64,000 nt of DNA from Dinoroseobacter sp. (GCA_030066795.1 JASJAW010000022.1:124001-188000), one strand, 5' to 3'; positions 17,994 to 27,145 are shown, counted from the first letter of the stretch. Numbers and translations: made by a program. Notes: generated from the letters alone by a model not told the origin.

Positions 17994-18866
17994 ATGATTC
18001 AGAGGATTTACCGGCAACGACGGCGTATCCTGACCTGTGCTGCGCTGTTCACTCTGGCAAACCTGCTTTCATCGCAAGGCGCGCCAAGCAACCTGTCCCA
18101 CTTGCCTGTCTGGGTTATCCCTACAACGGTCGTTATCTTCTTTTCAGGCGTCGCGCTGGTCGTAACCACCATTATTCTTCTCTTTCCAAGCTTGCGGAGT
18201 TTGTGTGAGGTGCTCGGCATTTTCACACTAGTGGAAGCGCTTCTGATCGTCGCCGCGCCCGGACTGAACGCCGCGCTCAGCGACACGGCGCTGCGCTTGT
18301 CCCTGGCTGCAGGGATAATCGGATTGATCCACCTCGCGCTCTACGGACGCCTGCTCGACCGAGTGCCAGCGCTTTTCTCCTATGGCGCGCACAGTCGGGC
18401 GGTCATCGAGGCGAGGCCCACACAGGTCTGGAACGCGGTTGTCCCGCAACAGACTGCCAAAACCCATTTCTGGGGCGGCAAGTACTACGATGTGCTGCCA
18501 GACCCTACCGAACGAGATACGGTCCATCTGCGCTGCGCTGTTAGCGCGGGCCGATACGAAACGCAGGCTGTCACTTTCGTGGCGCGGGAACGTCCTCACC
18601 TATGCAGGTACTATTTCATGGGTGAGGACGCTTCTCTTCCCGAGGATCTTTCCGAGGGAATTTATGACTTCAAGATCAAATCGAAGAATGACAAGACGCA
18701 GCTCGATATCTCGCTCTACCGCACGGGCACGCGGTTGAGGGAAATGCTACGCATGTGGTTCGACGACGAACTGGGCGTGCAAATCGACGCGCTTAAGGCG
18801 CGACTTGAAGGCAACTCCGGACCACGCGACCTGTTCGCGTGGATCACTGGCCGCAAAACCGCCTGA
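17994..18866 (+). CDS. Membrane protein with C-terminal SRPBCC-like domain
   Basis: About 290 residues. The N-terminal half has roughly four membrane helices (including ILTCAALFTLANLL and VWVIPTTVVIFFSGVALVVTTII). The C-terminal half is soluble, beginning SRAVIEARPTQVWNAVVP, which has the look of a START/SRPBCC lipid-binding domain. ATG 17994 is preferred because AAGGGGA lies upstream; ATG 17949 would add 15 residues. The SRPBCC fold binds hydrophobic ligands, so a role at the inner membrane with a lipid or aromatic ligand is possible. It diverges from lon and converges with tgt. I know no characterised member with this fusion. Confidence 0.65.
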   Translation: MIQRIYRQRRRILTCAALFTLANLLSSQGAPSNLSHLPVWVIPTTVVIFFSGVALVVTTIILLFPSLRSLCEVLGIFTLVEALLIVAAPGLNAALSDTALRLSLAAGIIGLIHLALYGRLLDRVPALFSYGAHSRAVIEARPTQVWNAVVPQQTAKTHFWGGKYYDVLPDPTERDTVHLRCAVSAGRYETQAVTFVARERPHLCRYYFMGEDASLPEDLSEGIYDFKIKSKNDKTQLDISLYRTGTRLREMLRMWFDDELGVQIDALKARLEGNSGPRDLFAWITGRKTA

Positions 18867-18872
18867 TACGGG

Positions 18873-20003
18873 TCAGATCGGTTCAATATCACCTTGGGCG
18901 CGCTGCGCGTGGAACTCCGCCTGAAAGGCGGTGAACTCTCCACTTGCGATCGAACTTCTCATTCCCGCCATAAGTTCCTGATAGTAATGAAGATTGTGCC
19001 AGGTTAGAAGCATGGAGGAAATGATCTCTCCAGCGCGGAACACATGATGTAAATAGGCGCGCGAATAGTTCGTACAGGCTGGACACGTGCAATTTTCGTC
19101 CAGCGGACGTGGATCATCGGCGTGACGGGCGTTCTTGATATTGACTGGGCCGCGTCGGGTGTAGGCCTGCCCAGTGCGACCGGAACGGGACGGCAGAACG
19201 CAATCGAACATGTCGATCCCTCGGGCCACAGCGCCGACGATGTCGTCTGGCTTTCCAACCCCCATCAAATAGCGCGGCTTGTCGTCCGGTAACATGTCCG
19301 GAGCATAGTCAAGACATCCGAACATGGCCTCCTGCCCCTCACCGACAGCGAGCCCGCCTACAGCGTAGCCATCAAATCCGATGCCGCGCAGCGCCTCTGC
19401 ACTTTCTCCGCGCAGGTCCTCTTCCAAACCGCCCTGCTGGATGCCGAACAGCGCATAGCCCGGCCGGTCTCCGAACGCCGCGCGCGACCGGTCGGCCCAT
19501 CTCATTGACAGACGCATGCTTTCCGCGATCCGTTCCCGAGATGCTGGCAAAGCCGGGCACTCGTCGAAGCACATAACAATGTCTGACCCCAGAAGACGCT
19601 GGATTTCCATGGACCGTTCGGGCGTCAGCATGTGGCGCGAGCCATCAATATGGCTGCGAAAACTCACACCCTCCTCTGTCAACTTGCGCAGTTCAGCCAA
19701 GCTCATGACCTGAAAACCGCCCGAGTCGGTCAGGATGGGGCGATCCCAATTCATGAAGTTGTGCAAGCCTCCGAGATCCGCGATCCGTTCCGCTGTCGGC
19801 CGCAACATCAAATGGTAGGTATTTCCCAGAAGGATCTGTGCTCCCGTCGCGCGAACGCTCTCGGGCATCATTGCCTTCACGGTGGCAGCAGTTCCAACAG
19901 GCATGAAAGCGGGGGTCTGAATGTCACCTCGGGGGGTCGACACGACGCCCCGCCGTGCCTTTCCATCAGTCGCGAGTCTGGTGAACGTGAACCGTGAAGT
20001 CAT
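18873..20003 (-). CDS. tgt: tRNA-guanine transglycosylase
   Basis: A 376-residue enzyme, the usual length for bacterial Tgt. It exchanges G34 of GUN tRNAs for preQ1, a step of queuosine synthesis. Visible elements are [10 protein letters not shown] (catalytic Asp region), GGLAVGE, the second catalytic Asp in FDCVLPSR, and the zinc-binding [16 protein letters not shown] near the C-terminus. ATG 20003 is the start. QueA, which acts on the product of this reaction, is encoded in this window at 44409-45476 but in a separate cluster. Confidence 0.97.
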   Translation of the reverse strand: MTSRFTFTRLATDGKARRGVVSTPRGDIQTPAFMPVGTAATVKAMMPESVRATGAQILLGNTYHLMLRPTAERIADLGGLHNFMNWDRPILTDSGGFQVMSLAELRKLTEEGVSFRSHIDGSRHMLTPERSMEIQRLLGSDIVMCFDECPALPASRERIAESMRLSMRWADRSRAAFGDRPGYALFGIQQGGLEEDLRGESAEALRGIGFDGYAVGGLAVGEGQEAMFGCLDYAPDMLPDDKPRYLMGVGKPDDIVGAVARGIDMFDCVLPSRSGRTGQAYTRRGPVNIKNARHADDPRPLDENCTCPACTNYSRAYLHHVFRAGEIISSMLLTWHNLHYYQELMAGMRSSIASGEFTAFQAEFHAQRAQGDIEPI

Positions 20004-20048
20004 AGCGCCCGGTTACGCGTTGGAGTGCGGAACGTCACGCGGAAAGTT

Positions 20049-20225
20049 TCAACGATCGCTGGCAGGTCGCTCGCGCTGTTCGACTTCAAAGCTACGCAGC
20101 GCGTAATTGAGGTCTCGAGCAGTAAGCTTGAAGCCCGCGCGTTCAGCGACAAACGCCAGATTGGCAAGCTCTTCACCGAGCCATTCCATATTCTCGTCTT
20201 TCGAACGCGGGTCGCGCTTTGGCAA
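20049..20225 (-). CDS. Small hypothetical protein upstream of tgt
   Basis: A 58-residue frame starting at TTG 20225, with AAAGGAGA placed six bases before it, a much better ribosome binding site than any before the in-frame ATG at 20189. The peptide is charged, with one helix-like segment MEWLGEELANLAFVAERAGF and then LTARDLNYALRSFEVEQRE. It lies 45 bases before tgt on the same strand and may be co-transcribed. I recognise no domain. Longer frames upstream lack start signals. Confidence 0.58.
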   Translation of the reverse strand: MPKRDPRSKDENMEWLGEELANLAFVAERAGFKLTARDLNYALRSFEVEQRERPASDR

Positions 20226-20395
20226 TCTTCTCTCCTTTAGAGGACCGCTGAACGCGGCACCGCGCCTGTTTATCTTCAAAGTTGACGTTACGGCAACCTT
20301 TTTCAAGACTCGCGTTCAAACGTCCATTGCAGCCGCTCTTTACCCCTCGAACCGAAATCCTTATATCTTCTGTCAGTAATACTATGGGAGCGACG

Positions 20396-20758
20396 ATGTC
20401 CGCTGAACAACCGCAGATCGAAGGTGCACCGCTGATCCAGCCGTCGAGCACTGATCACCCTTTGCACGAAACCATCGTGGAAGCCTGCCGCACTGTTTTC
20501 GACCCTGAAATTCCGGTGAATATCTACGATCTTGGTCTGATCTACACTATTGTGATCAATGACGCGTCAGAGGTCGATATCACCATGACGCTGACCGCGC
20601 CCGGGTGTCCGGTCGCAGGCGAAATGCCCGGGTGGGTGGCAGAAGCCGTTGAGCCGCTACCCGGCGTAAAACACGTCAATGTCGAGCTGACGTGGGAACC
20701 CCCGTGGGGGATGGAGATGATGTCAGACGAGGCGCGGCTCGAACTGGGCTTCATGTAA
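20396..20758 (+). CDS. SufT-like Fe-S assembly factor (MIP18/DUF59 family)
   Basis: A 120-residue DUF59/MIP18 protein. Family hallmarks are VFDPEIPVNIYDLGLIY and TLTAPGCPVAGEMP, with the conserved cysteine in the second segment. In bacteria such proteins (SufT and relatives) help load or mature Fe-S clusters. ATG 20396 follows GGGAG. The IscA/SufA-like gene lies 0.6 kb downstream with only an acetyltransferase between them on the same strand, which supports a link to Fe-S biogenesis. The rest of the suf operon is not in this window. Confidence 0.87.
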   Translation: MSAEQPQIEGAPLIQPSSTDHPLHETIVEACRTVFDPEIPVNIYDLGLIYTIVINDASEVDITMTLTAPGCPVAGEMPGWVAEAVEPLPGVKHVNVELTWEPPWGMEMMSDEARLELGFM

Positions 20759-20759
20759 C

Positions 20760-21305
20760 ATGGCGCGCGCATGGGAGGACATGCGCGCCGGCCTGCCGTA
20801 TGACCCCGGTGATCCCGATCTTGTCGCCCGGCGCAAACGTGCCCAACGCTTGATGCAGGCGTATAACCACACGGTATATGGTGACGACACCCAGCGCGCA
20901 AAAATTCTCGGAGAGCTGCTGGGTGGCTTCGGATCCGGATGTGCTTTGCGCACGCCGCTTCATGTGGACTATGGCAGCAACATCTTTCTCGGCGACGGGG
21001 TCTTCCTGAATTATGGCTGCACGCTTCTTGACGTTTGCGATATCCGCATCGGAGACCGCACCCAGATTGGGCCCTACGTGCAGATCTTGACCGCGGACCA
21101 CCCGAGAGACGCTGCCGCACGCGCTGCCGGGACGGAAAATGGAGCGCCTGTAGTGATTGGACAGGATGTTTGGATCGGGGGTGGCGCGATTATTCTACCC
21201 GGAAAAACGATTGGGAACGGCGCCGTCGTCGGCGCAGGGGCTGTTGTGACGCGAGATGTTGATCCGGGCCAGACGGTTGTGGGCAATCCTGCACGTCCTA
21301 TCTAA
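20760..21305 (+). CDS. Maltose/galactoside-type O-acetyltransferase (left-handed beta-helix)
   Basis: A 181-residue hexapeptide-repeat acyltransferase. The N-terminal mac domain is present (MRAGLPYDPGDPDLVARR), followed by isoleucine-patch coils (IGDRTQIGP, VVIGQDVWIGGGAII, IGNGAVVGAGAVV). The catalytic histidine sits in ILTADHP. Members acetylate sugars or sugar-like compounds from acetyl-CoA; the real acceptor is unknown. The start codon comes one base after the SufT-like stop, so translation is coupled. Why it sits between two Fe-S genes is unclear. Confidence 0.88.
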   Translation: MARAWEDMRAGLPYDPGDPDLVARRKRAQRLMQAYNHTVYGDDTQRAKILGELLGGFGSGCALRTPLHVDYGSNIFLGDGVFLNYGCTLLDVCDIRIGDRTQIGPYVQILTADHPRDAAARAAGTENGAPVVIGQDVWIGGGAIILPGKTIGNGAVVGAGAVVTRDVDPGQTVVGNPARPI

Positions 21306-21376
21306 CAACCAAGGTGCCTTGTGCGGCGCCGGTTCGAAAGCTATATTTCCAGCACAGAAAAAGGAAAGCGGTTCAC

Positions 21377-21736
21377 ATGTTCGGCACACCTGGCCAAGCG
21401 CCTGTCTCCATCACTGACCGCGCTGCTGCGCATATTGCACGTCTGATGGACCAGGGTGGAAAGCAAGGGCTGCGCATCGGCGTCAAAAAAGGCGGCTGCG
21501 CTGGCATGGAATATACAATGGAATACGTGAACGAGGTGGACCCGCATGACGAGGTTGTCGAGCACGCGGGCGCGCGGGTTATGATCGCGCCCATGGCCCA
21601 GATGTTCCTGTTTGGCACCGAGATCGACTACGAAACGTCGTTGTTGGAGTCTGGTTTCAAATTCCGAAACCCCAATGTTGTTGATGCTTGCGGCTGCGGC
21701 GAGTCCATCCGGTTCGACGAAACGCTCTCGTCCTGA
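21377..21736 (+). CDS. IscA/SufA-type Fe-S carrier protein (HesB family)
   Basis: A 119-residue A-type carrier with the three invariant cysteines: C41 in KKGGCAGM and C105 and C107 in ACGCGES. It receives Fe-S clusters and passes them to apo-targets. ATG 21377 follows AAGGAAAG with eight-base spacing. Its sequence start (MFGTPGQAPVSIT) is what I expect for alphaproteobacterial SufA. Other suf genes are not nearby, but the SufT-like gene is two genes upstream. Confidence 0.93.
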   Translation: MFGTPGQAPVSITDRAAAHIARLMDQGGKQGLRIGVKKGGCAGMEYTMEYVNEVDPHDEVVEHAGARVMIAPMAQMFLFGTEIDYETSLLESGFKFRNPNVVDACGCGESIRFDETLSS

Positions 21737-21852
21737 CGTTGCATTAAACACGTTCTGAAAACGCTTTAGTTTGTGATCGACCACAAACGTGGTTGACCCT
21801 CTGGCTTTGTCTTCCTCTTATCTCAGTACCAGCCAGGTAAGGGAGACAGGCT

Positions 21853-22596
21853 ATGAGGCACAAGATGGCCGCAGGCAACTGGAAGATGAACGGCACCAGT
21901 CCTGCGCTCTCTGAGATCGACGCACTTTTTGAGCACCTCTCGGCTGATGGCCCTGAAGTTCTGATTTGCCCGCCGGCAACACTACTGGCGCTTATGACAG
22001 AGCGTGCAGCAGGGTCTGAGCTGAAATGTGGCGGGCAGGACTGTCACGTGGCCGCTTCAGGAGCCCATACCGGTGATATCTCAGCGAACATGCTGGTCGA
22101 TGCCGGGGCGGAATATGTGATCCTCGGACATTCAGAACGCCGCTCCGACCATGCGGAAACAGATGCAATGGTACGCGCAAAGACCGAGACCGCTTGGGTG
22201 GCCGGGCTGCGCTCCATCGTTTGCGTTGGCGAGACCGAGGCGGAACGTGACGCTGCGAACACGCTGGGCATTATCGGCGGACAAATCGCCGGCTCGATCC
22301 CGGACGGGGCCACCGGGGAAAATCTGGTCGTCGCCTATGAACCCGTCTGGGCAATCGGTACTGGCCGGACACCAACGCTCGATCAGATCGGAGAGGTCCA
22401 CGATTTCATCCGTGCGCGGCTTGAAAAGCGCTTCGGGGAAGGTGTCGGCCGGTCCGTAAGGTTGCTGTACGGCGGCTCGGTGAAGCCAGACAACGCTTCC
22501 GAGATTTTTTCAGTATCCAATGTCGACGGCGCACTGGTCGGGGGGGCTTCTCTCAAGGCGCAAGACTTCTCCGCAATCATTGCCGCGTTGCGCTAA
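21853..22596 (+). CDS. tpiA: Triosephosphate isomerase
   Basis: A 247-residue TIM-barrel enzyme interconverting dihydroxyacetone phosphate and glyceraldehyde 3-phosphate. Catalytic residues are visible: K11 (GNWKMNG), H93 (LGHSERR) and E163 ([11 protein letters not shown]). The phosphate-binding LYGGSVKP lies near the C-terminus. It stands alone with a GGGAG ribosome binding site. Together with eda it handles the triose phosphate produced by the Entner-Doudoroff pathway. Confidence 0.98.
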   Translation: MRHKMAAGNWKMNGTSPALSEIDALFEHLSADGPEVLICPPATLLALMTERAAGSELKCGGQDCHVAASGAHTGDISANMLVDAGAEYVILGHSERRSDHAETDAMVRAKTETAWVAGLRSIVCVGETEAERDAANTLGIIGGQIAGSIPDGATGENLVVAYEPVWAIGTGRTPTLDQIGEVHDFIRARLEKRFGEGVGRSVRLLYGGSVKPDNASEIFSVSNVDGALVGGASLKAQDFSAIIAALR

Positions 22597-22656
22597 CCCG
22601 ATCCGGAGAGGTTATTGACTGGGCAAGGCTCCTAAAGCGCACCATACTTCGTTGCC

Positions 22657-24513
22657 ATGAAGACGGAAGCTACCCAAGAGCGCACACGACTGACCGCAGC
22701 GCGGGCATTGGTTCTTGTGCTCGTACTGGGGGTATTGCTCGCCATCATTCTATTTCCCCGCCTTGAGAGGTTTTACCAAAAGCAAGCGGGTGTGGACGGC
22801 CAAGCCTCGCTGCTGCTGGCGGCCGAGGGCCTGAACGGGGCGTTGCGCCAATACGCCCCACTGCCCGCTCTGGTCGCAGAGCGAGAGACATTGCGCGCGC
22901 TTCTGGAGGACCCCGACAACGCTGCGCTTCTGGCCGAGGTCAACGAAGACCTGCGCCAGACCGCGTTCCGGCTAAAGGCCTCCGATGTCTATGTGATGGA
23001 CATAACCGGCTACACGATTGCCGCCTCGAACTACCTGAAAGACGCGCCATTCATTGGCCGCAGTTTCAGTTTTCGCCCCTATTTCACTCAAGCACTTGAT
23101 GGTGGATTGGGCCGCTACTTCGCGCTTGGCACGACTTCGGGTGAGCGTGGATACTTTTATGCAGCGCCTGTGGAGGATGGCACTCGGATCGTTGGTGTGG
23201 TCGCAATCAAGTTTACCGTTGATGGATTTGAGGAAACCTGGCGTACCGGTCCGTATACAGTGCTGGTCAGTGACCTCCTCGGGGTCGTGTTCATGTCGAA
23301 CCGGGAAGACTGGCATTTCCGCGCGCTGGCGCCTCTTAGCGACCGGGACCGCCAGCAGATCGCCTCCTCCCGCCAATATCCGCTAGACCGGGTACACCCC
23401 CTGGCAAACCACTCAAACCCATTGGGCGAGGATTTAAGCCTGCGCACCTTTGAAGATGACGGCACCCGCGAAAGCTTCGTGTCTGCAACGACGCGAATTT
23501 CGGATGCGGGATGGGACGTGACGATCCTGGTGCCGGCCGGGCCGGCGCGCGCCCGCGCGTTGGCGACACTGGCGAGTGGACTTCTGATCTTCATGGCACT
23601 TGGGCTTATGGTCATGGTCTACCTCCAACGCCGCGCACGCCTTATGGACCGGATTGCGACTCAGGCGAGTGCTCAGGAAATGCTGGAGACCCGCGTCACG
23701 CAACGCACCTTCGACCTCAATCAGGCCAACACCCAACTGCGTGCAGAAATCGAAGAACGTCGCGCGACTGAGGCGCAACTCAAGAGGACACAAACCGAAC
23801 TGGTGCAGGCGGGTAAACTCGCGGCGTTGGGGCAGATGTCTGCTGCTCTTAGCCACGAATTCAACCAACCGCTTGCTGCTGTGAAAGCCTATGCCGATAA
23901 CGCCAACACGCTCCTGCAACGCCAACGCAGTCAAGAAGCACAGGAAAACATCAGTCGAATATCCGAGATGACTGATCGTATGGCTACAATTTCGCGGCAC
24001 CTGAGGAATTTCGCGCGCCGCCCGCAAGAAGACGTTCTGCCAACGCCGCTTCTGCGTGTGATCGAAGATGCACTCGCAGTCATGGACGTGCGTCTGAAAA
24101 GTTGCAACGCGCGTGTCGATTTCACCTTACCTGAGACGGAAGTTTGGGTGGCTGGCGGAAATGTCCGGCTGCAACAAGTGATCGTAAACCTGCTCAACAA
24201 TGCACTCGACGCGATGGAGGGGCTTTCGGATCCGTTGATTTCACTGGATTTGGCGGTTACCGACGACACTTGCGCGTTAATCGTCCGTGACCACGGCAGC
24301 GGGTTGGAAGACGATGCGCTACAGCAGGTTTTCGACCCGTTCTATACCACAAAGGGCCCCGGCGAGGGGCTCGGCCTGGGACTGTCAATCTCCTATAATA
24401 TCGTGCGTGACTTCGGCGGAAGCATTGCGGCCGAGAACCACCCCGATGGCGGCGCCGTCTTCACCCTGACCCTTCAGCGCCGGAACGCGCCGCAACGACA
24501 GGCGGCCGAATGA
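22657..24513 (+). CDS. DctB-like C4-dicarboxylate sensor histidine kinase
   Basis: A 618-residue membrane kinase. It has a TM helix at about 15-36, a periplasmic double Cache (PDC) sensor domain of about 260 residues containing RSFSFRPYFTQA and GERGYFYAAPV, a second TM at about 305-325, a coiled coil, and then HisKA with H400 in LSHEFNQPLAAVKAY. The ATPase domain shows VNLLNNALDAM (N box), DHGSGL (G1) and GLGLGLSISY (G2). Architecture and the RSFSFRPYF segment match DctB, which senses succinate, fumarate and malate. It overlaps the response regulator gene by ATGA. The actual ligand should be treated as open, because the neighbouring transporter is TAXI-type. Confidence 0.88.
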   Translation: MKTEATQERTRLTAARALVLVLVLGVLLAIILFPRLERFYQKQAGVDGQASLLLAAEGLNGALRQYAPLPALVAERETLRALLEDPDNAALLAEVNEDLRQTAFRLKASDVYVMDITGYTIAASNYLKDAPFIGRSFSFRPYFTQALDGGLGRYFALGTTSGERGYFYAAPVEDGTRIVGVVAIKFTVDGFEETWRTGPYTVLVSDLLGVVFMSNREDWHFRALAPLSDRDRQQIASSRQYPLDRVHPLANHSNPLGEDLSLRTFEDDGTRESFVSATTRISDAGWDVTILVPAGPARARALATLASGLLIFMALGLMVMVYLQRRARLMDRIATQASAQEMLETRVTQRTFDLNQANTQLRAEIEERRATEAQLKRTQTELVQAGKLAALGQMSAALSHEFNQPLAAVKAYADNANTLLQRQRSQEAQENISRISEMTDRMATISRHLRNFARRPQEDVLPTPLLRVIEDALAVMDVRLKSCNARVDFTLPETEVWVAGGNVRLQQVIVNLLNNALDAMEGLSDPLISLDLAVTDDTCALIVRDHGSGLEDDALQQVFDPFYTTKGPGEGLGLGLSISYNIVRDFGGSIAAENHPDGGAVFTLTLQRRNAPQRQAAE

Positions 24514-25856
24514 CTGGGCAATCCGAAACGATCTTATTCGTCGATGATGAGGAACATTTGCGTCTGGCCGCGTCCCAGGCGCTCGAGCTTGAGAATCTGC
24601 GGGTCGAAGCGTTCGCAAGCGCTGAAAAAGCACTGTCGTATATCGGGCGTCAGTTTCCCGGGGTCTTAGTCAGCGATATCCGCATGCCCGGGATGGACGG
24701 GCTGACGTTAATGCGCCGCGCTTTGGAGATCGACCCCGAGTTTCCGGTGATACTTGTCACAGGTCATGGCGACGTGGAACTGGCCGTCTCTTCGATGCGG
24801 GACGGTGCCTACGACTTTATTGAAAAACCGTACGCGCCGAGCCGACTGGTGGACACGGTGCGCCGCGCGCTGGACAAGCGCCGCCTCACGCTTGAAAACC
24901 GCGCCTTGCGCGCGCAAGTCGGCCGCCGCGATACGGTGGAGGCGCGCATTACAGGACGCAGCGCGACAGTGATTGCCCTGCGCCAGAACCTGCGTGCCGT
25001 CGCGGAAACAGACGCAGACGTGCTCATTACCGGTGCCACGGGCACCGGAAAGGAAGTGGCCGCGCGCGCGTTGCACCGCGCCTCAGCGCGCACCGATGGC
25101 CCTTTTATGAACATCAACTGCGCTGCCCTGCCCGCTGAACTCATTGAGATCGAGCTTTTCGGGCACGAGGCGGGAGCGTTTCCCGGCGCGATGCGTGCGC
25201 GCTTCGGCAAATTCGAAGCCGCGCGGCGTGGCACGGTTTTTCTGGATGAAATCGACAGTCTGTCGCTCTCGTTACAGGCGAAGCTTCTTCACGCCGTTCA
25301 GAACCGCGCGATTACTCGGCTGGGATCAAATGAACCGGTCCCGCTCGACATCCGCTTTGTAGCCGCTAGCAAGAAAGACCTGGTGGCCGAAGCTGAAGCG
25401 CAGCGCTTCAGGCCAGACCTGCTTTATCGATTGAACGTCGTGACGCTGGCGGTGCCGCTTCTGAAGGACCGGCGAGAGGATATCCCCTTGCTGTTCTCCC
25501 AATTGGTCTCCGAGGCTGCTGCGCGCTACAAGCGACCAGCGCCCGAAGTGCCCGGAACGGTTCTGTCCGCGCTATCGGCCCGCGACTGGCCCGGCAATGT
25601 CCGCGAACTGCGCAATGCTGCGGACCGTTTCGTGTTGGGCCTCGATATCGGTCTGGCGGAAGAAACCGATCTTGAGGATACGACACTAACGGCGAAACTT
25701 GCCATGCATGAACGTGCACTCATCGCTGCGTCGCTCGCCGCCAATGCGGGTCGGCTCAAGGAAACCTACGAGTCGCTCGGCATTTCCCGGAAGGCGCTGT
25801 ACGATAAAATGCAGCGGTTCGGGATCGCTCGAACGGATTTCGTCGACGAAGACTGA
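24510..25856 (+). CDS. DctD-like NtrC-family response regulator with altered GAFTGA loop
   Basis: A 448-residue regulator: receiver domain with phospho-acceptor D56 (VSDIRMPGMDG), AAA+ domain with Walker A GATGTGKEV and Walker B VFLDEIDSL, arginine-finger region PGNVRELRN, and a C-terminal Fis-type HTH (LGISRKALYDKM). NtrC-family activators normally contact sigma-54 through GAFTGA; here residues 222-227 read GAFPGA, Thr225 being Pro. This could weaken or abolish sigma-54 use, or be a lineage variant. The start overlaps the kinase stop (ATGA), and the TAXI-TRAP genes follow 254 bases downstream. Residue for residue it otherwise looks like DctD. Confidence 0.88.
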   Translation: MTGQSETILFVDDEEHLRLAASQALELENLRVEAFASAEKALSYIGRQFPGVLVSDIRMPGMDGLTLMRRALEIDPEFPVILVTGHGDVELAVSSMRDGAYDFIEKPYAPSRLVDTVRRALDKRRLTLENRALRAQVGRRDTVEARITGRSATVIALRQNLRAVAETDADVLITGATGTGKEVAARALHRASARTDGPFMNINCAALPAELIEIELFGHEAGAFPGAMRARFGKFEAARRGTVFLDEIDSLSLSLQAKLLHAVQNRAITRLGSNEPVPLDIRFVAASKKDLVAEAEAQRFRPDLLYRLNVVTLAVPLLKDRREDIPLLFSQLVSEAAARYKRPAPEVPGTVLSALSARDWPGNVRELRNAADRFVLGLDIGLAEETDLEDTTLTAKLAMHERALIAASLAANAGRLKETYESLGISRKALYDKMQRFGIARTDFVDED

Positions 25857-25994
25857 GCCCGATGTGTCGCCGATGACCCATGTACGGGGCACCCGTTCAC
25901 CTGATCCACCCAAAACTCGAAGAAAAACTTCAAAGTTCTCAGGTTTCTGGCTGCTTAAGACTTGTTCAGTGGCTGGACAGTCCTGTTTCCTGCG

Positions 25995-26018
25995 CGTGCA
26001 CCCGATGGGAGGTGCACG
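25995..26018. repeat. Perfect 8-bp inverted repeat upstream of the TAXI gene
   Basis: CGTGCACC and GGTGCACG flank an eight-base spacer in the 254-base gap between the response regulator and the transporter gene, 93 bases before the transporter ATG. It could be a regulator-binding site or a leader hairpin. There is no U-run, so it is not an intrinsic terminator. Confidence 0.55.
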
Positions 26019-26110
26019 GGTTTGGCCGAGGCCAGGCCCGAGCAAGCCGGGAGCGAGGGGGGACATTCATACAGTTTGTCTCTGCGCCCTGGCGCAACCT
26101 GGAGGAAGAC

Positions 26111-27103
26111 ATGAAAGTTACTCTGATCACAGGCACAGCAATGGCCTTGGCCCTTGGCGCGTCTGCGGCATCTGCAGGCAGTCATCTGGACACGACCGGC
26201 TGGCCTGAAAGTTTCACCGTTGGCACAGCGTCGCAAGGTGGCACTTACTTCGCCTACGGTTCCGGCTGGGCGAACCTTGTCGCCGAAGAACTGGGCCTGT
26301 CCGGCGGCGGTGAAGTGACCGGTGGTCCGATGCAGAATATGGCGCTGGTGCACACTGGCGACGCGCAGTTTGGCATGACCACCATGGGGCCAGCAGCAGA
26401 ATCGCTGCAAGGTACGAACCCGATCGCGCCGGGTCTGCAGATGACCAATGCCTGTGCGATGTTCCCGATGTACCAGACGCCGTTCTCCGTAACCGCGCTG
26501 TCGTCCTCGGGCATCACCTCAATCGCGGACATCCCTGATGGCGCCAAGATCGGCTTCGGCCCGGCGGGCTCCACCTCGGACACCTACTTCCCGCGCATGA
26601 TGGAAGAGCTTGGCGTGAACTTCGAGCGTCGCAACGGTGGCTGGTCCGACCTTGGCGGTCAGCTTCAGGACGGACTGCTGGACGTGATCGCGTTCGCAGC
26701 CGGTGTGCCGGTGCCTGCCGTGAGCCAGCTCGAAGTGCAGACCGACGTGAACATCATCGAGTTCACCGAAGACGAGCAGGCGTCGATCCTCGCAGCCTTC
26801 CCGGTTTCGGAGTTCGCAATCGCATCCGACACCTACACCACGCTGGAGGCAGACGCGCGCTCGGTTTCGATGTGGAACTTCGCAATCGCCAATTGTGATC
26901 TGCCTGAGACCTTTGTGAACGCAGTCGTCGACATCGTCATGTCTGACAACGAGCGCATGGTCGGCATCCACAAGGCGGCCCGCTCCACCCTGCCGGAGAA
27001 CTGGGACAAGAACGGTGTTCTCAAGTGGCACCCGGGTGCAGCAGCCTGGTTCAAGGAAAACGCTGGAGCCGAAATCCCGGATGACATGATCCACGGCATG
27101 TAA
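26111..27103 (+). CDS. TAXI-family TRAP transporter substrate-binding protein
   Basis: A 330-residue periplasmic binding protein with a signal peptide cleaved near ASAG (about 22). The mature part opens FTVGTASQGGTYFAYGSGWA, the hallmark of TAXI (TRAP-associated extracytoplasmic immunogenic) proteins, followed by GPMQNMALVHTGDAQFGM and IGFGPAGSTSDTYFP. It delivers a small organic anion, often glutamate or a dicarboxylate-like compound, to the TRAP permease encoded next. ATG 26111 is preceded by GGAGGAAG; the longer frame upstream has no credible start. A hairpin just after the stop may set the ratio of this protein to the membrane subunit. Confidence 0.93.
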   Translation: MKVTLITGTAMALALGASAASAGSHLDTTGWPESFTVGTASQGGTYFAYGSGWANLVAEELGLSGGGEVTGGPMQNMALVHTGDAQFGMTTMGPAAESLQGTNPIAPGLQMTNACAMFPMYQTPFSVTALSSSGITSIADIPDGAKIGFGPAGSTSDTYFPRMMEELGVNFERRNGGWSDLGGQLQDGLLDVIAFAAGVPVPAVSQLEVQTDVNIIEFTEDEQASILAAFPVSEFAIASDTYTTLEADARSVSMWNFAIANCDLPETFVNAVVDIVMSDNERMVGIHKAARSTLPENWDKNGVLKWHPGAAAWFKENAGAEIPDDMIHGM

Positions 27104-27118
27104 GCTACACTAAGCGAA

Positions 27119-27145
27119 GGGCCGCTCCACGGGGGGCGGCCTTTT
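27119..27145 (+). terminator. Hairpin with T-run between TAXI binding protein and permease
   Basis: GGCCGC (27120-27125) pairs with GCGGCC (27136-27141), followed by TTTT. As it lies inside the transporter operon, it probably acts as a partial terminator or mRNA-stabilising stem that gives more binding protein than permease. Confidence 0.68.

Noticed and set aside
21778-21795. Hairpin between the IscA-like gene and tpiA as a terminator
   Set aside because: A five- to seven-base stem (ACCAC/GTGGT) exists but no T-run follows, and the stem contains a G-T pair.
25857-26110. A sigma-54 (-24/-12) promoter for the TAXI-TRAP operon
   Set aside because: I looked for TGGCAC-N5-TTGCA-like sequences. 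The best match (GG and GC ten bases apart near 26020) lacks the flanking consensus.
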